From NCBI RefSeq assembly GCF_003605575.1, contig NZ_QKNY01000008.1, positions 18,532 to 82,531 of the forward strand: a stretch of 64,000 nucleotides of DNA, given 5' to 3'. Every line of letters begins with the position of its first letter. Within the stretch, counting starts at the first letter, position 1. The notes under the pieces are model-generated. The model saw only the letters and a list, made by a program, of their open reading frames with translations, searched no databases and was not told the origin of the DNA. Origin of the DNA: Halonotius aquaticus. GTDB taxonomy: Archaea > Halobacteriota > Halobacteria > Halobacteriales > Haloferacaceae. Below, in pieces: positions 24,651-33,682 of this stretch. The translations under genes and the position numbers were made by a program.

Positions 24651-26366
24651 TCAGTCCGCTGTCGCAGCGGGCGCTGGCGTTGGTTCGGCGTTGGTCTCGG
24701 TTGGGATTGCTATCATAACGACTGTGCCGCGCGGTTTGCGATCCTCGAAGGCCAGTTCGCCACCGAGTTGGACGGCACCCCACTTGACAGCCCAAAGCCC
24801 GAGGCCGCTGCCGTGGGCAAGCGCGTCCTCGTCGCCGGTCTCGACAACGGCTCGTTCGGTGCTGGGGATCCCGGGCCCGTTGTCGGCGACAGACACCTCG
24901 ATACCGGTGTCGGTCGCGCGTGCGCCGACCGTGACCACCGGCGTCGGCGCATCGTTGTGAACGACGGCGTTCTCGACGAGGTTATCGAGGACGTGGGCCA
25001 ACACCTGTTCGTTAATCGGTGCGGTCAGTGAGTCATCGATATCGACCGAAAGCGTGGCGTCGGGATACATCGACTGATACTCCTCGACGACCGTCTCGGC
25101 GATGGTGACCAGCGACGCGGGCTCCTCGACCGCCGACGGGGTCGACATCATCTGTTCGACCTGTCGTGCGCGTTCGCCCGTCGACATAAGGTCGTCGGCC
25201 GATGAGACGATGGTCTCGGCGTGATCGACGTACTCCTGGCCGCCGTCGGCGATCAGCTCCGCGCGGCCTCTGATCTTGTTCATCTCGTTGCGGAGGTTGT
25301 GTCGGAGCACCCGGTTGAGTACCGAGAGCCGCTGTGACCGAACCCGCTGTTGGGTAACATCAGTAAACACGATCGCGTACCCCGGCTGTCGGTCGAAGCG
25401 ATCGGCGATTGGTGACACTGTTGGCTCAAGCTGTCGGGTTCCCGCAGAACCGGACAGCTCAACTGTGTCGCTGTCACGCAGCGTCTTGAGGTCGAAGCCG
25501 ACACACGACGAAAGTGGGGTGGCGGTGGCAGTCTCGGGGTCGACCTCGAAGCTGTCGGCGGCCGCATCATTGAGCGTGACGATCCGGTGGTCGCGGTCGA
25601 CGACGACAACGGCGTCATCAAGATCGGCCAGCACCGTCTCTGGGCCGAGCGTGCCGGCCGCCGGGGCCGCATCGAAGATGCCGCCGCGGGTGACCGCGAA
25701 CCCGACGGCCGCGAGGCTCAGAGTGTAGCCGCTCGCGTTGAGGCTGAGGATCGTCTCCACACCGACGCTGCTGACGATCGCTGGGGTCACGACGTAGGCC
25801 AGCCACGGCCAGACGGCGACAAACGAGAGGGCTCCCGCGAGTCGGCGGTCGAGATACTCGTAGTCGGAGACGGTTCGAACGAGCAGGGCCACCCCGGCAA
25901 GCATGACACCGCCCGCGTAGTAGAGGCCGATCTGCTCGGCGAGAGCCGCAATCCCGAGCAACGAGGGCACCGCAGGTGCCGTTGGCCCGCCGCCGGCCAT
26001 CGACCCGGTGCTCTCCGGCGAGAGGATCAGCGCGATCCCGCCGGCCAGAGCCACCGCGACCGGCGCGAGAAACGCCGCCTTCCGGCGCGGCGATGCCAGA
26101 TACGGCAGGCCGTAGTACTCGATGACAAACCACGTGAACGCAGCCGGGATCGCAAGCACGGTGAGCAGCCAGACCGTCGACAGCGACGTGAGCGCGCCCG
26201 CAGCCACGGCATCGGCGACCGCCAGCGTGCCGACGACACCGACGAACAGCGCGAACGGCCGCAGCGCAGCCGTCTCCCGTCGCCGAGCGATCCAGACGGC
26301 CGCACCCAGCAGGGCGATTCCAACCACGCCAAGCGCGATCCGAGCGGCCACCACCGATGCTAGCAT
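24651..26366 (-). CDS. Membrane sensor histidine kinase (7TM-PAS-HisKA-HATPase)
   Basis: A 571-residue sensor kinase. The N-terminal part (about 1-235) is a seven-helix membrane domain of the histidine-kinase 7TM type; a PAS domain follows (about 245-350, with VVVDRDHRIVTLNDAAADSF). The phosphorylatable H356 lies in VLRHNLRNEMNKIRG, and the ATPase domain shows NLVENAVVHND, VADNGPGIP and GSGLGLWAV. The H-box RHNLRN form is common in haloarchaeal kinases. No response regulator is adjacent, so it is an orphan. The signal is unknown. It converges with cysK. Confidence 0.88.
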   Translation of the reverse strand: MLASVVAARIALGVVGIALLGAAVWIARRRETAALRPFALFVGVVGTLAVADAVAAGALTSLSTVWLLTVLAIPAAFTWFVIEYYGLPYLASPRRKAAFLAPVAVALAGGIALILSPESTGSMAGGGPTAPAVPSLLGIAALAEQIGLYYAGGVMLAGVALLVRTVSDYEYLDRRLAGALSFVAVWPWLAYVVTPAIVSSVGVETILSLNASGYTLSLAAVGFAVTRGGIFDAAPAAGTLGPETVLADLDDAVVVVDRDHRIVTLNDAAADSFEVDPETATATPLSSCVGFDLKTLRDSDTVELSGSAGTRQLEPTVSPIADRFDRQPGYAIVFTDVTQQRVRSQRLSVLNRVLRHNLRNEMNKIRGRAELIADGGQEYVDHAETIVSSADDLMSTGERARQVEQMMSTPSAVEEPASLVTIAETVVEEYQSMYPDATLSVDIDDSLTAPINEQVLAHVLDNLVENAVVHNDAPTPVVTVGARATDTGIEVSVADNGPGIPSTERAVVETGDEDALAHGSGLGLWAVKWGAVQLGGELAFEDRKPRGTVVMIAIPTETNAEPTPAPAATAD

Positions 26367-26552
26367 CGGTTGTCACCCCTGTCGGTACTCCGCTGTCGGT
26401 TCGGTCGAGCTGTGTTCATCCAAGAATAGGTTCGACCAACATTACCTAAAACCGTTTTCCAAATTTCATTCAGAATTCGACCAAAATGGCTTTTCACGGC
26501 CTGAGAACGGCGAACTCGACGCACCGGTGTGTTTGTTTATAAGCACTCTTTC

Positions 26553-27005
26553 TTAGCCGGAAAACTCCTCGGCTGTCACCCGGACGACGACCGTGTCATC
26601 TACGTCTCGCAGATCGTAGTCCGGGATCTCGCCGTCGACACGGGTCACGTACATCGGCTCGACAAGCTGGTCGTCATCGACACCGTAGACACAGAGCCGT
26701 TGGTCGGTTTCCTCCGGTGGGAGTTCGCGGTCGCGGACGGCGGTTGCGAGATCGCGTGAGAGCCACTCGGTCTCGCTAATGCTCGGTTCTTGGACGAGGG
26801 CAGTGTCGGCAAATCGAACCAGATACCAGTTGAGGTCGTTAAGCAGGGCAACCGCGGCCCCGAGGCTGACCGTTTCAAGCGCGACTGTGTTGGCAAAGGG
26901 TTGACTGAGATCGTACGTCGAGACGGCCGCCCGGGCTGTCTCTCGGGAGAGCAGTTCGTATCTGAGGTCGACATCGTCGCTCCCGACAAGACAGACACGG
27001 GTCAC
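26553..27005 (-). CDS. Haloarchaeal conserved protein (DUF5804-like)
   Basis: A 150-residue soluble acidic protein beginning MTRVCLVGSDDVDLRYELLS. I think it belongs to DUF5804, a haloarchaeal family without known function, from memory of its N-terminal pattern. Visible features are a beta-alpha start, the LLNDLNWYLVRFAD segment and a closing YVTRVDGEIPDYDLRD. It lies between two histidine kinase genes on the same strand but is separated from both by intergenic DNA, so no function follows from context. Confidence 0.65.
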   Translation of the reverse strand: MTRVCLVGSDDVDLRYELLSRETARAAVSTYDLSQPFANTVALETVSLGAAVALLNDLNWYLVRFADTALVQEPSISETEWLSRDLATAVRDRELPPEETDQRLCVYGVDDDQLVEPMYVTRVDGEIPDYDLRDVDDTVVVRVTAEEFSG

Positions 27006-27043
27006 GCTCGGGGACAGCAGGCCACACAGTAAAGCGGTTTCGG

Positions 27044-28174
27044 CTACTCGGGATCGGTGCGAAACTCGAAGCGCGCGCCGCCGCCGTCGGCGTCAGTCAC
27101 CGAGACCGTCCAGCCGTGGGCCTGAGCGATCCGACGGACGATCGCGAGCCCAAGGCCGCTGCCGGTGCCGGAGCTTGAGACCCCGGCTTCAAAGATGTCC
27201 TCGCGTTCCTCTTCCGGGATTCCATCGCCATTGTCGGCAACGTAAAATCCCTTGGCGTCGGTGAGTTCTCCGACGGTAATCGAGAGGCCATCTAAGACGG
27301 ACTCAGATGGCTCATCATCGCCGTAGTCATCCGGCAGGCCGGCGGCGATGGGGTCACCGCCGTCGTCGCTGTCGTCGCCGTCGGCCCCGTGTTCGATCGC
27401 GTTCCGGAAGAGATTCTCCAGCAGTCGCAGGAGGCGTTCCGGATCGGCATCCAACTGCATCTCGGTAGCGACAGACAGCGTCTCATCGTCGCCGCCGACG
27501 GTCTGCCACGCTTGGGTGGCGATATCGGTGAGCTCGACCGGTTCGGGGTCGGTGACCTCGTTGCCACCGCGGGCCAAGGCGAGTGAGTCTTCGATGATCT
27601 CCGACATCCGGTCGTGAGCGAACTCGACGTGGGCGATCAGTTCCTCGTCGACGGCATCGTTGTCGCCGATGAGCTCCATGTTGCCTTTGGCGACGGTCAG
27701 GGGACTTCGGAGGTCATGGGAGACGACCGAGGCAAACTCCTCTAGTCGGTCGACCTGTCGCTCAAGTTCCGCGCCGCGGCGTTTGGTGCGTCGGCGCTCG
27801 ATATCGAACAGCCCAAAGGCGATGCCGAGGGCGGCTCCCCGGGCGGCGGCGGTTGTGAGCGCTCTGAGGAGCTCGATCTCCGCGGCCCCGGCCGCATACA
27901 GTGACAGCGCGGTCAACAGCTCGAAGCCGCCGATAGCGATACTACCGGCGAGACACCAGCCGGCCAGTCGGACGATATCCCAGTCGGGGCGGTCGGTGGT
28001 CTGGGCCCAGTAGCCCGCACCGATGACCAACGCAGAAAAGAGAATGCTGAGCACGCCATCGGTGATTAGCCCGACGATGCCGTCGTAGGCTCCGGCGATG
28101 ACACCATAGACCGTCAGCTGGGCGGTGGCAACGCCGATCCCGGCGATGACGCCAATGCCCAGTTGCCGGCGCAT
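27044..28174 (-). CDS. Membrane sensor histidine kinase (4TM-HisKA-HATPase)
   Basis: A 376-residue sensor kinase with about four predicted membrane helices in residues 1-125, no PAS domain, then HisKA with H153 in SVVSHDLRSPLTVAKGN and a HATPase domain (LENLFRNAIEHG, VADNGDGIPEEE, GTGSGLGLAIV). A Gly/Asp-rich insert (DGDDSDDGGDPIAAG) interrupts the ATPase domain. It resembles haloarchaeal kinases that sense through the membrane domain. It lies 39 bp from the downstream DUF5804-like gene. No cognate regulator is nearby. Confidence 0.87.
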   Translation of the reverse strand: MRRQLGIGVIAGIGVATAQLTVYGVIAGAYDGIVGLITDGVLSILFSALVIGAGYWAQTTDRPDWDIVRLAGWCLAGSIAIGGFELLTALSLYAAGAAEIELLRALTTAAARGAALGIAFGLFDIERRRTKRRGAELERQVDRLEEFASVVSHDLRSPLTVAKGNMELIGDNDAVDEELIAHVEFAHDRMSEIIEDSLALARGGNEVTDPEPVELTDIATQAWQTVGGDDETLSVATEMQLDADPERLLRLLENLFRNAIEHGADGDDSDDGGDPIAAGLPDDYGDDEPSESVLDGLSITVGELTDAKGFYVADNGDGIPEEEREDIFEAGVSSSGTGSGLGLAIVRRIAQAHGWTVSVTDADGGGARFEFRTDPE

Positions 28175-28215
28175 GCTTCACTCACCTTGTGGCAGTACCA
28201 AAACGGTATCCCTTC

Positions 28216-29418
28216 TCAGAATGTCGACAGCTCACCGTCGATGACCTGTCGGGTGATCTCGGTCACGTCGCCGAGCTCTCGGTCGATGATCGCCTCGATC
28301 TCGTCCGTTCGGTCGGCGAGGGCAACGCCGTCGTCGGTGACAACCTGTGCGTCGGCAACGTGTGGCTGATCGATCGGCTGACCGATCTGGCTCAACAGCC
28401 GCAACTGGAGATCCCGAATCCCGTCGACCTCGTCGACAACCGATTCGGCGATCTTCGTCGACAGCAGATTGTAGATCTTCCCGATGTGGTTGACCGGATT
28501 TTTGCCGCTCGTAGCCTCCATGCTCATCGGCCGGTTCGGCGTAATGAGGCCGTTGGCGCGGTTGCCGCGGCCGACCGAGCCGTCGTCGCCCTGTTCAGCG
28601 GAGGTGCCGGTGACGGTGAGATAGATCGACCCCTCGTCGTAGTCGTCGGCCGTGTTGACATCGACCGTTACCTCGCGGTTGGTGATGTCCTCGGCGAGAT
28701 CGGTGACGTACTCGCGGACGCCCTCGACGGCGTCGATGTAGGCGTCAAGATCGGCGATATACGCATCGACCATGGCGGCGGCGACGGTGATGGTGATATG
28801 GTCGCCCTCGCGTTTGCCCATGATCTTCACGTCGGGGCCGATCTCCGGATTGTCGGCGACGTACTCGGTGTTGAGCTTGCGCTCGGCCGTGTTGACGATC
28901 TCCTCGGTTTCGGTCAGCGGCGCGTGGCCGACACCGAAGGAGGTATCGTTGGCCATCGGGACGGTCGCGCCGTCCTCACCGAAGACCTCTTGGAGATCAC
29001 CGGAGCCTTCGCCGAGTTTGACATCCACGATCACGTCGGTAGCGGGATCGAGTTCCGGGATTGTCTCATCAAGATACTCACGCGCCGCGGTCAGGGCAGT
29101 CGAATCAACCGGGAGCTGCTGGCCGTCGTACTCCTTTGTGGCACGGCCAACGATCAGCAGATAGATCGGCTCGACGACCTCGCCGCCGCCGAATGCAGGT
29201 GCGGCGCGGCCGGCGACCAACTGGGTCTCGTCGGTGTTGTAGTGCAGCACCTTGCCGACCCGATCAAGATATAGCGCCGAGAGTGCGCGGGAGACTGCCT
29301 CCGAAACCCCGTCGCTGATCGAATCCGGATGGCCAACGCCCTTGCGCTCGACGATCTCAACCGACTGATCCTCGACCGCCTGCCGGTCGAGTTCGCTAAC
29401 CTGAATATTGCGACTCAT
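28216..29418 (-). CDS. mat: S-adenosylmethionine synthase, archaeal type
   Basis: Makes S-adenosylmethionine from methionine and ATP, the methyl donor used repeatedly by the cobalamin methyltransferases in this window. The 400-residue protein belongs to the archaeal MAT family, unrelated in length and motif order to bacterial MetK. It has [20 protein letters not shown] near the N-terminus and [20 protein letters not shown] with [16 protein letters not shown] in the C-terminal half. The start at 29418 is supported by a TATA box at 29444-29449; an upstream in-frame ATG lies behind that box and is rejected. Confidence 0.95.
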   Translation of the reverse strand: MSRNIQVSELDRQAVEDQSVEIVERKGVGHPDSISDGVSEAVSRALSALYLDRVGKVLHYNTDETQLVAGRAAPAFGGGEVVEPIYLLIVGRATKEYDGQQLPVDSTALTAAREYLDETIPELDPATDVIVDVKLGEGSGDLQEVFGEDGATVPMANDTSFGVGHAPLTETEEIVNTAERKLNTEYVADNPEIGPDVKIMGKREGDHITITVAAAMVDAYIADLDAYIDAVEGVREYVTDLAEDITNREVTVDVNTADDYDEGSIYLTVTGTSAEQGDDGSVGRGNRANGLITPNRPMSMEATSGKNPVNHIGKIYNLLSTKIAESVVDEVDGIRDLQLRLLSQIGQPIDQPHVADAQVVTDDGVALADRTDEIEAIIDRELGDVTEITRQVIDGELSTF

Positions 29419-29443
29419 TGCCGGCTCTTTGCTATCGGTCGTG

Positions 29444-29449
29444 CTATAA
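29444..29449 (-). promoter_or_regulatory. TATA box of the S-adenosylmethionine synthase gene
   Basis: The minus strand reads TTATAG 26-31 nt before the ATG at 29418, consistent with a leaderless transcript. Confidence 0.6.
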
Positions 29450-29490
29450 CTTGCGGAAACTTCTCGCCGATGCAAAATAACTAGGAGACA

Positions 29491-30036
29491 TTAGTCGTCG
29501 GCTGCCAGTAACAGTCCGAGATACGAGGTTCGGATCTGGTCGTCTGGGTCGAGCCCGAGTTGTTCCAGGAGATCGATCGCCTCCTCACGGGCAGCTTCGA
29601 CCTCGGCTTCGGGCACCTCGCGTTCGATCTCGACGAACTCGCCGAGGCCATCGACCGCATCGAGGACGACGGTGTACCCCTCGAAGCTGAAGTACGTCCG
29701 GTCTTTTCTGACGGTGGCAGCCGGCTCAAAACCCAGCCCCGCAAGCACACCCTGGAGTGCTTCGTCGTCGTCGACGACCGTCTCGTGTTCTTCCCGCGTC
29801 TTTGAGGCCGCCTCAACCAGCGGCCCCTTGTAAGTGAGTTTTGTGACGTCGTCGCCGTTGGTTGGCTCCTCTCGACGGATGCGGAGCGCTTCATCGGTCT
29901 CCGCGAAGGATCGATGCGGGGCGTCGTAGTAGGTATCGACCTGTCGGCGAGACTCGACGCGATCGGCCCCGGCGGTCGTGAGTCGCCCCCGGAGTGCCTC
30001 GTAGTCGGCCCGGAGTTTGAGTTCGACTTCGTACAT
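29491..30036 (-). CDS. CYTH-domain protein (CyaB/thiamine-triphosphatase-like)
   Basis: A 181-residue triphosphate tunnel metalloenzyme. It opens with the ExExK signature (MYEVELKLR, E3, E5, K7) and continues with RQVDTYYDAPHRSF, LRIRREE and LTYKGPL, which line the tunnel with basic residues, and FVEIEREVPE. Archaeal members are annotated as class IV adenylate cyclase (CyaB), but inorganic triphosphatase or thiamine triphosphatase activity is equally possible. The start places the signature at the N-terminus, as in the family; the longer open frame upstream is the reverse complement of the slyD gene. It diverges from slyD. Confidence 0.88.
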   Translation of the reverse strand: MYEVELKLRADYEALRGRLTTAGADRVESRRQVDTYYDAPHRSFAETDEALRIRREEPTNGDDVTKLTYKGPLVEAASKTREEHETVVDDDEALQGVLAGLGFEPAATVRKDRTYFSFEGYTVVLDAVDGLGEFVEIEREVPEAEVEAAREEAIDLLEQLGLDPDDQIRTSYLGLLLAADD

Positions 30037-30140
30037 GGACGTCCCGACTGCGCGGAGGTGAAAAACTCCTGTGGCTTGCGGGATCCGGCCGCTTGAGCCA
30101 GCCTGCCTGTCGGGACACCGCAGTGGCATCGAACCGTGCT

Positions 30141-30147
30141 TCTTAAG
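30141..30147 (+). promoter_or_regulatory. TATA-like box of the slyD gene
   Basis: TCTTAAG ends 25 nt before the ATG at 30172, which supports that start over an in-frame upstream codon at 30136. Confidence 0.45.
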
Positions 30148-30171
30148 GGTACCTCGGCAGTGTATCGGGGT

Positions 30172-31107
30172 ATGAGTGAAAACGAGGCCGAGGCTACTGA
30201 TGCCGACGACGCCGACGCTGAGGGACTGCAAGACGGCGATTTCGTCGAGCTTGACTACACGCTTCGAACGACCGACGAAGACGATGTTATCGATACGACT
30301 CATGAGTCGGTCGCCGAGGAGGCCGGCATCGCCGACGAGGAGAACCGCGATTTCACCCCGCGGACGATCATCGTCGGCGACGGCCACGTCTTCGAATCTG
30401 TCGACGAGTCGCTGCGCGGCAGCGAGGTCGGCGACAGCGACACCGTGATCATCTCCCCTGAGGAAGGCTTCGGCGAGTACGACCCCGAAGAAGTCCGAAC
30501 GGTCAGCGCCGACAAGATCCCCGAGGACGACCGCTACCCCGGTGCAACGGTGCAGATCGACCGCCAGCAGGGGCACATCGAGACGATCATCGGCGGCCGT
30601 GCGCGCGTCAACTTCAACCATCCGCTGGCCGGCGAAGAGCTCGAATACGACTACGAGATCGCTTCCGTCGTCGACGACCGCGAACAGCAGGCCGAGGGGA
30701 TTCTCGGCATGCACCTCCAGGAAGTGCCTGACCTCTGGATCGAGACCGACGAAGTCGAAGAGGAGGTCACCGTCGAACCCGACGAGGACGACGAGGACGC
30801 CGAGCCGACGACGGAAACCCAGACCGTCGAGAAGGAAACGCTGTACATCGAGGCGACTCAGCAGTTGACGATGAACCAACAGTGGATGATGGGGAAAACC
30901 CAGATCGCCCAGGAGATCACCGACAAACTCGGTCTTGATCGCGTGATCGTCCAGGAGATCCTCGACGGCGGCGGCATGATGGGCGGGATGGGCGGGATGA
31001 TGGGCGGCGGCATGGGTGGCGGCGACGTTGAGGACGCCCTCGACGATGTCGACCTCGATGACGTCGACCTTGACGCCGACGAACTCGCCAAAAGCCTCGA
31101 CGAATAA
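30172..31107 (+). CDS. FKBP-type peptidyl-prolyl isomerase, SlyD-like
   Basis: A cytoplasmic prolyl isomerase and likely chaperone of 311 residues. The FKBP core runs from GDFVELDYTLRTTDEDDVID, with an insert-in-flap region and VNFNHPLAGEELEYDYEI, the SlyD hallmark. A C-terminal extension unique to archaeal forms has a Met-rich part (MNQQWMMGKTQIAQEI), a Gly/Met run (GGMGGMMGGGMGGG) and an Asp-rich end. In bacteria the SlyD tail binds nickel through His and Cys; here it has neither, so the Met-rich stretch may bind soft metals or hydrophobic clients (inference). Confidence 0.92.
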   Translation: MSENEAEATDADDADAEGLQDGDFVELDYTLRTTDEDDVIDTTHESVAEEAGIADEENRDFTPRTIIVGDGHVFESVDESLRGSEVGDSDTVIISPEEGFGEYDPEEVRTVSADKIPEDDRYPGATVQIDRQQGHIETIIGGRARVNFNHPLAGEELEYDYEIASVVDDREQQAEGILGMHLQEVPDLWIETDEVEEEVTVEPDEDDEDAEPTTETQTVEKETLYIEATQQLTMNQQWMMGKTQIAQEITDKLGLDRVIVQEILDGGGMMGGMGGMMGGGMGGGDVEDALDDVDLDDVDLDADELAKSLDE

Positions 31108-31132
31108 CACCGCCAGCGGGCAGCCTTCGTCG

Positions 31133-31387
31133 ATGGATACTGAATCGGTTCGAACTGATCTCGGTGTTGCGGCGGCGGCCGCCGGTTCGACGGTCGCGCT
31201 TGCGATCGCGTTTGCGGTTGCGCTGCCGACAGAGCCAGATTTCTATCTGCAGGCCGCGCCGTTGTCGGTGTACTTTGTGTACGTTTTTATTCATCGTAAA
31301 CTCCCGGACAGTGTTGATCAGCCCGCGATGTGGAGTGGGCTGGCCGTGGCAGCCGCGGTCGGTGCCTTCGGTCTTGCAGTGCTGTAA
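31133..31387 (+). CDS. Small membrane protein, two to three helices
   Basis: An 84-residue protein of unknown function beginning MDTESVRTDLGVAAAAAGST, with hydrophobic helices at about 10-31 and 65-84, and a shorter one at 40-53. It starts 25 bp after slyD on the same strand and probably shares its transcript. The family is not recognised beyond being a typical haloarchaeal small membrane protein. Confidence 0.7.
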   Translation: MDTESVRTDLGVAAAAAGSTVALAIAFAVALPTEPDFYLQAAPLSVYFVYVFIHRKLPDSVDQPAMWSGLAVAAAVGAFGLAVL

Positions 31388-31401
31388 CCGGCATTCGGCT
31401 C

Positions 31402-31737
31402 TCAGCGCGGGTTTTCATCGCTGGTCATCTTTCGACGGGTGAGCGGCAGACACCGTACAGGACAGTCGAACCGCTGGTGCAGCCCTCGCGGTACTGTGGG
31501 GCTGTCGAGGAGACAGACAATCGGCGTGGCCTCGGTCGGCACCGCGGCGAGCACTCGCTGGGCCGTCTGCATCGAAACCGCACAGAGCTGGACGCAGACG
31601 ATCAGCGTTGCGTCCGACCGTGGCAACCTGACTCGTCCACAGCGAGTCGCTTCGACAACCGTTGTTTTCCCAGCAGGACGCACCGCCTTTCGGGCTGCCG
31701 CCGGAGGGACGCCGGGAGTTGTGATGGCGATCGGCAT
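31402..31737 (-). CDS. Uncertain small ORF, 111 residues
   Basis: An open frame with acceptable haloarchaeal codon choice, beginning MPIAITTPGVPPAAARKAV. A TATA-like TTTAGATATG lies about 21-30 nt before the ATG, which is the main argument for it. Against it, the product is basic and Cys-rich, unlike its acidic neighbours, and an open frame also exists on the opposite strand. No domain is recognised. It would converge with the small membrane protein gene and diverge from the TasA-like locus. Confidence 0.38.
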   Translation of the reverse strand: MPIAITTPGVPPAAARKAVRPAGKTTVVEATRCGRVRLPRSDATLIVCVQLCAVSMQTAQRVLAAVPTEATPIVCLLDSPTVPRGLHQRFDCPVRCLPLTRRKMTSDENPR

Positions 31738-31841
31738 GCCCCCGGTGGCCGCGGTTTCATATCTAAAGCTCCGGTCGGAGTGTTCTGAGAAACGTCACTT
31801 CGGCAACCACCGCCCGCCATTCTGTCTCTAGGGTGGCAGAG

Positions 31842-31896
31842 CACTTACAGTGCGGTAAGTGGGTGGACAAACCTGTTAGTTAGCTTTTGTATATAT
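31842..31896 (+). promoter_or_regulatory. Composite promoter element, copy 1 (TasA-like gene)
   Basis: Upstream dyad CACTTAC-N6-GTAAGTG (31842-31861), then after 6 bp a second partial dyad CAAACC-TGTT-AGTTAG (31868-31883), then the TATA box TATATAT (31890-31896). The ATG follows at 31922, 38 nt after the second dyad. The same order and spacing recur at 34579 and 44901. The elements abut the TATA box on its upstream side, as expected for an activator or TFB-recruiting site. Confidence 0.6.
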
Positions 31897-31921
31897 GCTC
31901 CCGGCAACTTTGTTTCCTTGT

Positions 31922-32527
31922 ATGGCAAAACTCCTTACACTGCTCATGGCGAGCCTCTTACTCGTCGGTACAGTCTCAATCGGTGCGTCCGCATTTACCG
32001 CGGCGACCGTCGAACGATCAGCAAGCGTTGACGTTGTCGCAGACAACGAGGGCCTCTTGGCGCTCACCGATGGTAACTCCGGTAACCTTGTCTTCCAAGA
32101 CGGAAGCACCGAACAACTCGGCATTGACTTTGCCAGCGGCGACGCCGTCGGTGCGAACCCGAACGCCACATTCGAACTTGGGAATCCAGCAGATCCGACA
32201 GTTTCGAACGCATTTACAATTAAAAACCAAGATGCTGAACAGCACCAGATCAATGTTGCGTACACGGGCGCGACCCAAAACGGCGAGGAGAATCTTAAGT
32301 TCGAGATCTACGACAGCACCGGTACGTCCGTTGGGACTGTGACTGAGGAAGGAACAACTGCCTCGTTCACTGCCCCTGCCACTGACACGTTCTACACGGT
32401 CGTCACGGTCGATACCGGTGGCGGCAGTGCCGCAACGGATCTCACCTCGGCCGATGACCTCTCGGGGACAATTTCGTTCACTATCGACGACGTTGACGAA
32501 GGCGGTACCAACTCCGACGGGAACTAA
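31922..32527 (+). CDS. TasA/AbpA-like secreted protein (DUF1102-like)
   Basis: A 201-residue exported protein. The signal peptide (1-24) ends GASAFTAATVERSASVDV, the layout of SipW-dependent TasA/camelysin-type and archaeal bundling-pilin proteins, in which the hydrophobic segment is cut to leave a beta-sandwich subunit. The mature part is acidic, Cys-free and rich in Thr/Ser/Gly, with strand patterns such as VSNAFTIKN and TVTEEGTTASFTA. The next gene is a SipW-like signal peptidase, the diagnostic partner. It may form extracellular fibres by donor-strand exchange, as known for TasA and Pyrobaculum AbpA; that function is inferred. I chose the ATG at 31922 because it follows the TATA box by 26 nt. 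Confidence 0.75.
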   Translation: MAKLLTLLMASLLLVGTVSIGASAFTAATVERSASVDVVADNEGLLALTDGNSGNLVFQDGSTEQLGIDFASGDAVGANPNATFELGNPADPTVSNAFTIKNQDAEQHQINVAYTGATQNGEENLKFEIYDSTGTSVGTVTEEGTTASFTAPATDTFYTVVTVDTGGGSAATDLTSADDLSGTISFTIDDVDEGGTNSDGN

Positions 32528-32584
32528 TCGGGGTACCGCGTAGCGTCGAATCGGGCAGCAATTTCGCTTTCACACTCATCCCTC

Positions 32585-33682
32585 ATGCTCAGACACGCTG
32601 GATACCTGTTGCTGGTTGCGGTTGTAGTGGCACTGCTCGCGCCAGCCGCATCACCGATCCAGCTTTCACACGTCACCTCCGACAGTATGGAACCGACCAT
32701 TCAAACAGGTGACGGCTACATTCTCGTTCCCGCCGGCGACGTGATCCCCGGCGAGATTGTGACGTTCTACTCCGAAGAGCGGGCGGGGTACGTCACCCAC
32801 CGGGTGGCTGGAACGACAACAGGCGGCTTCATCACCAAGGGTGATGCCAACCCCTCGACCGATCAGGACGCCGGCAGCCCACCTGTTCCACGAGCGGCAA
32901 TCACCGGGCAGGTGCTGTCTCCGTTCGGTCAGCCATTCGTGATTCCGCACCTTGGGACAGCCGTCGGCGTAATTCGCGCACACTGGAGTGTGCTATTCGG
33001 CTTGGTTGCCGTCTCGCTGCTGGTGACGCTGCTCCGTGGTGATACTACCGTTGGGACTCGGACAGATGAACGGTCAGTGCTTCGGAGCCGAGAGGTGATC
33101 ACCAGCATGCTTGTGATCGGGCTCGTCGCCAGCACGCTGCTTGTCTCCATGGGAGCGATTCATAGTGAGTTCACCTACCCGGTTACTGAATCCGGGGACG
33201 GGAACGCTCGACAACTAGCTGTCGGCGACCCCACAACCGTGTCTATGGAGGCCAGCATCTCGACGACTCCGGCAACAACCATCTTCGTTGAGACCGACGG
33301 AATGCGCCTCCTCAATACAACAGCGGGTGCCTCGGCGGCAGCAGCAAACACCTCCGCAGCAGGCCAGCAACCCCCGTTCGGGCTTTTCGGACGGATTCGC
33401 GGACAGTTTATCACGGCGTCCCAGATGACGATCAACGCTGCAATCCCTGGCCAAGCCGAACCCGGCTCACACACGGTCAGCGTGAGCGTGTATCCGTACC
33501 CCGCAACGCTCCCGCGAGGCGTACTCAGCTGGTTGCATGCGGTACATCCGATATTAGCCGCAGTTGGGTCGGCCGTCGTGCCGTTCGGGCTGGGCTACGT
33601 CGGCTACTGGCTCGTGGTTGACCCGGCAACACCGCTTCGCGAGTCACGACGCCGGTGGCTCCACCGGCTGGGTGATCGCTAA
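32585..33682 (+). CDS. SipW-like signal peptidase I with extra exported domain
   Basis: A 365-residue S26-family signal peptidase of archaeal/ER type. The catalytic serine S34 lies in TSDSMEPTIQ, with H72 in YVTHRVAG and acidic residues in ITKGDANPS (D87), so a Ser-His pair replaces the bacterial Ser-Lys. Membrane helices lie at about 5-22, 131-148, 169-190 and 325-347. Between the last two is an exported domain of about 130 residues, not part of standard SipW. It probably processes the two flanking TasA-like proteins. Its stop overlaps the next start (TAATG), giving tight coupling. Confidence 0.85.
   Translation: MLRHAGYLLLVAVVVALLAPAASPIQLSHVTSDSMEPTIQTGDGYILVPAGDVIPGEIVTFYSEERAGYVTHRVAGTTTGGFITKGDANPSTDQDAGSPPVPRAAITGQVLSPFGQPFVIPHLGTAVGVIRAHWSVLFGLVAVSLLVTLLRGDTTVGTRTDERSVLRSREVITSMLVIGLVASTLLVSMGAIHSEFTYPVTESGDGNARQLAVGDPTTVSMEASISTTPATTIFVETDGMRLLNTTAGASAAAANTSAAGQQPPFGLFGRIRGQFITASQMTINAAIPGQAEPGSHTVSVSVYPYPATLPRGVLSWLHAVHPILAAVGSAVVPFGLGYVGYWLVVDPATPLRESRRRWLHRLGDR

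Noticed and set aside
31439..31831. 130-residue open frame on the plus strand opposite the uncertain 111-residue ORF
   Set aside because: Starts with GTG without a TATA box and ends inside the TasA-like promoter; Arg/Ser-rich without a recognisable domain.
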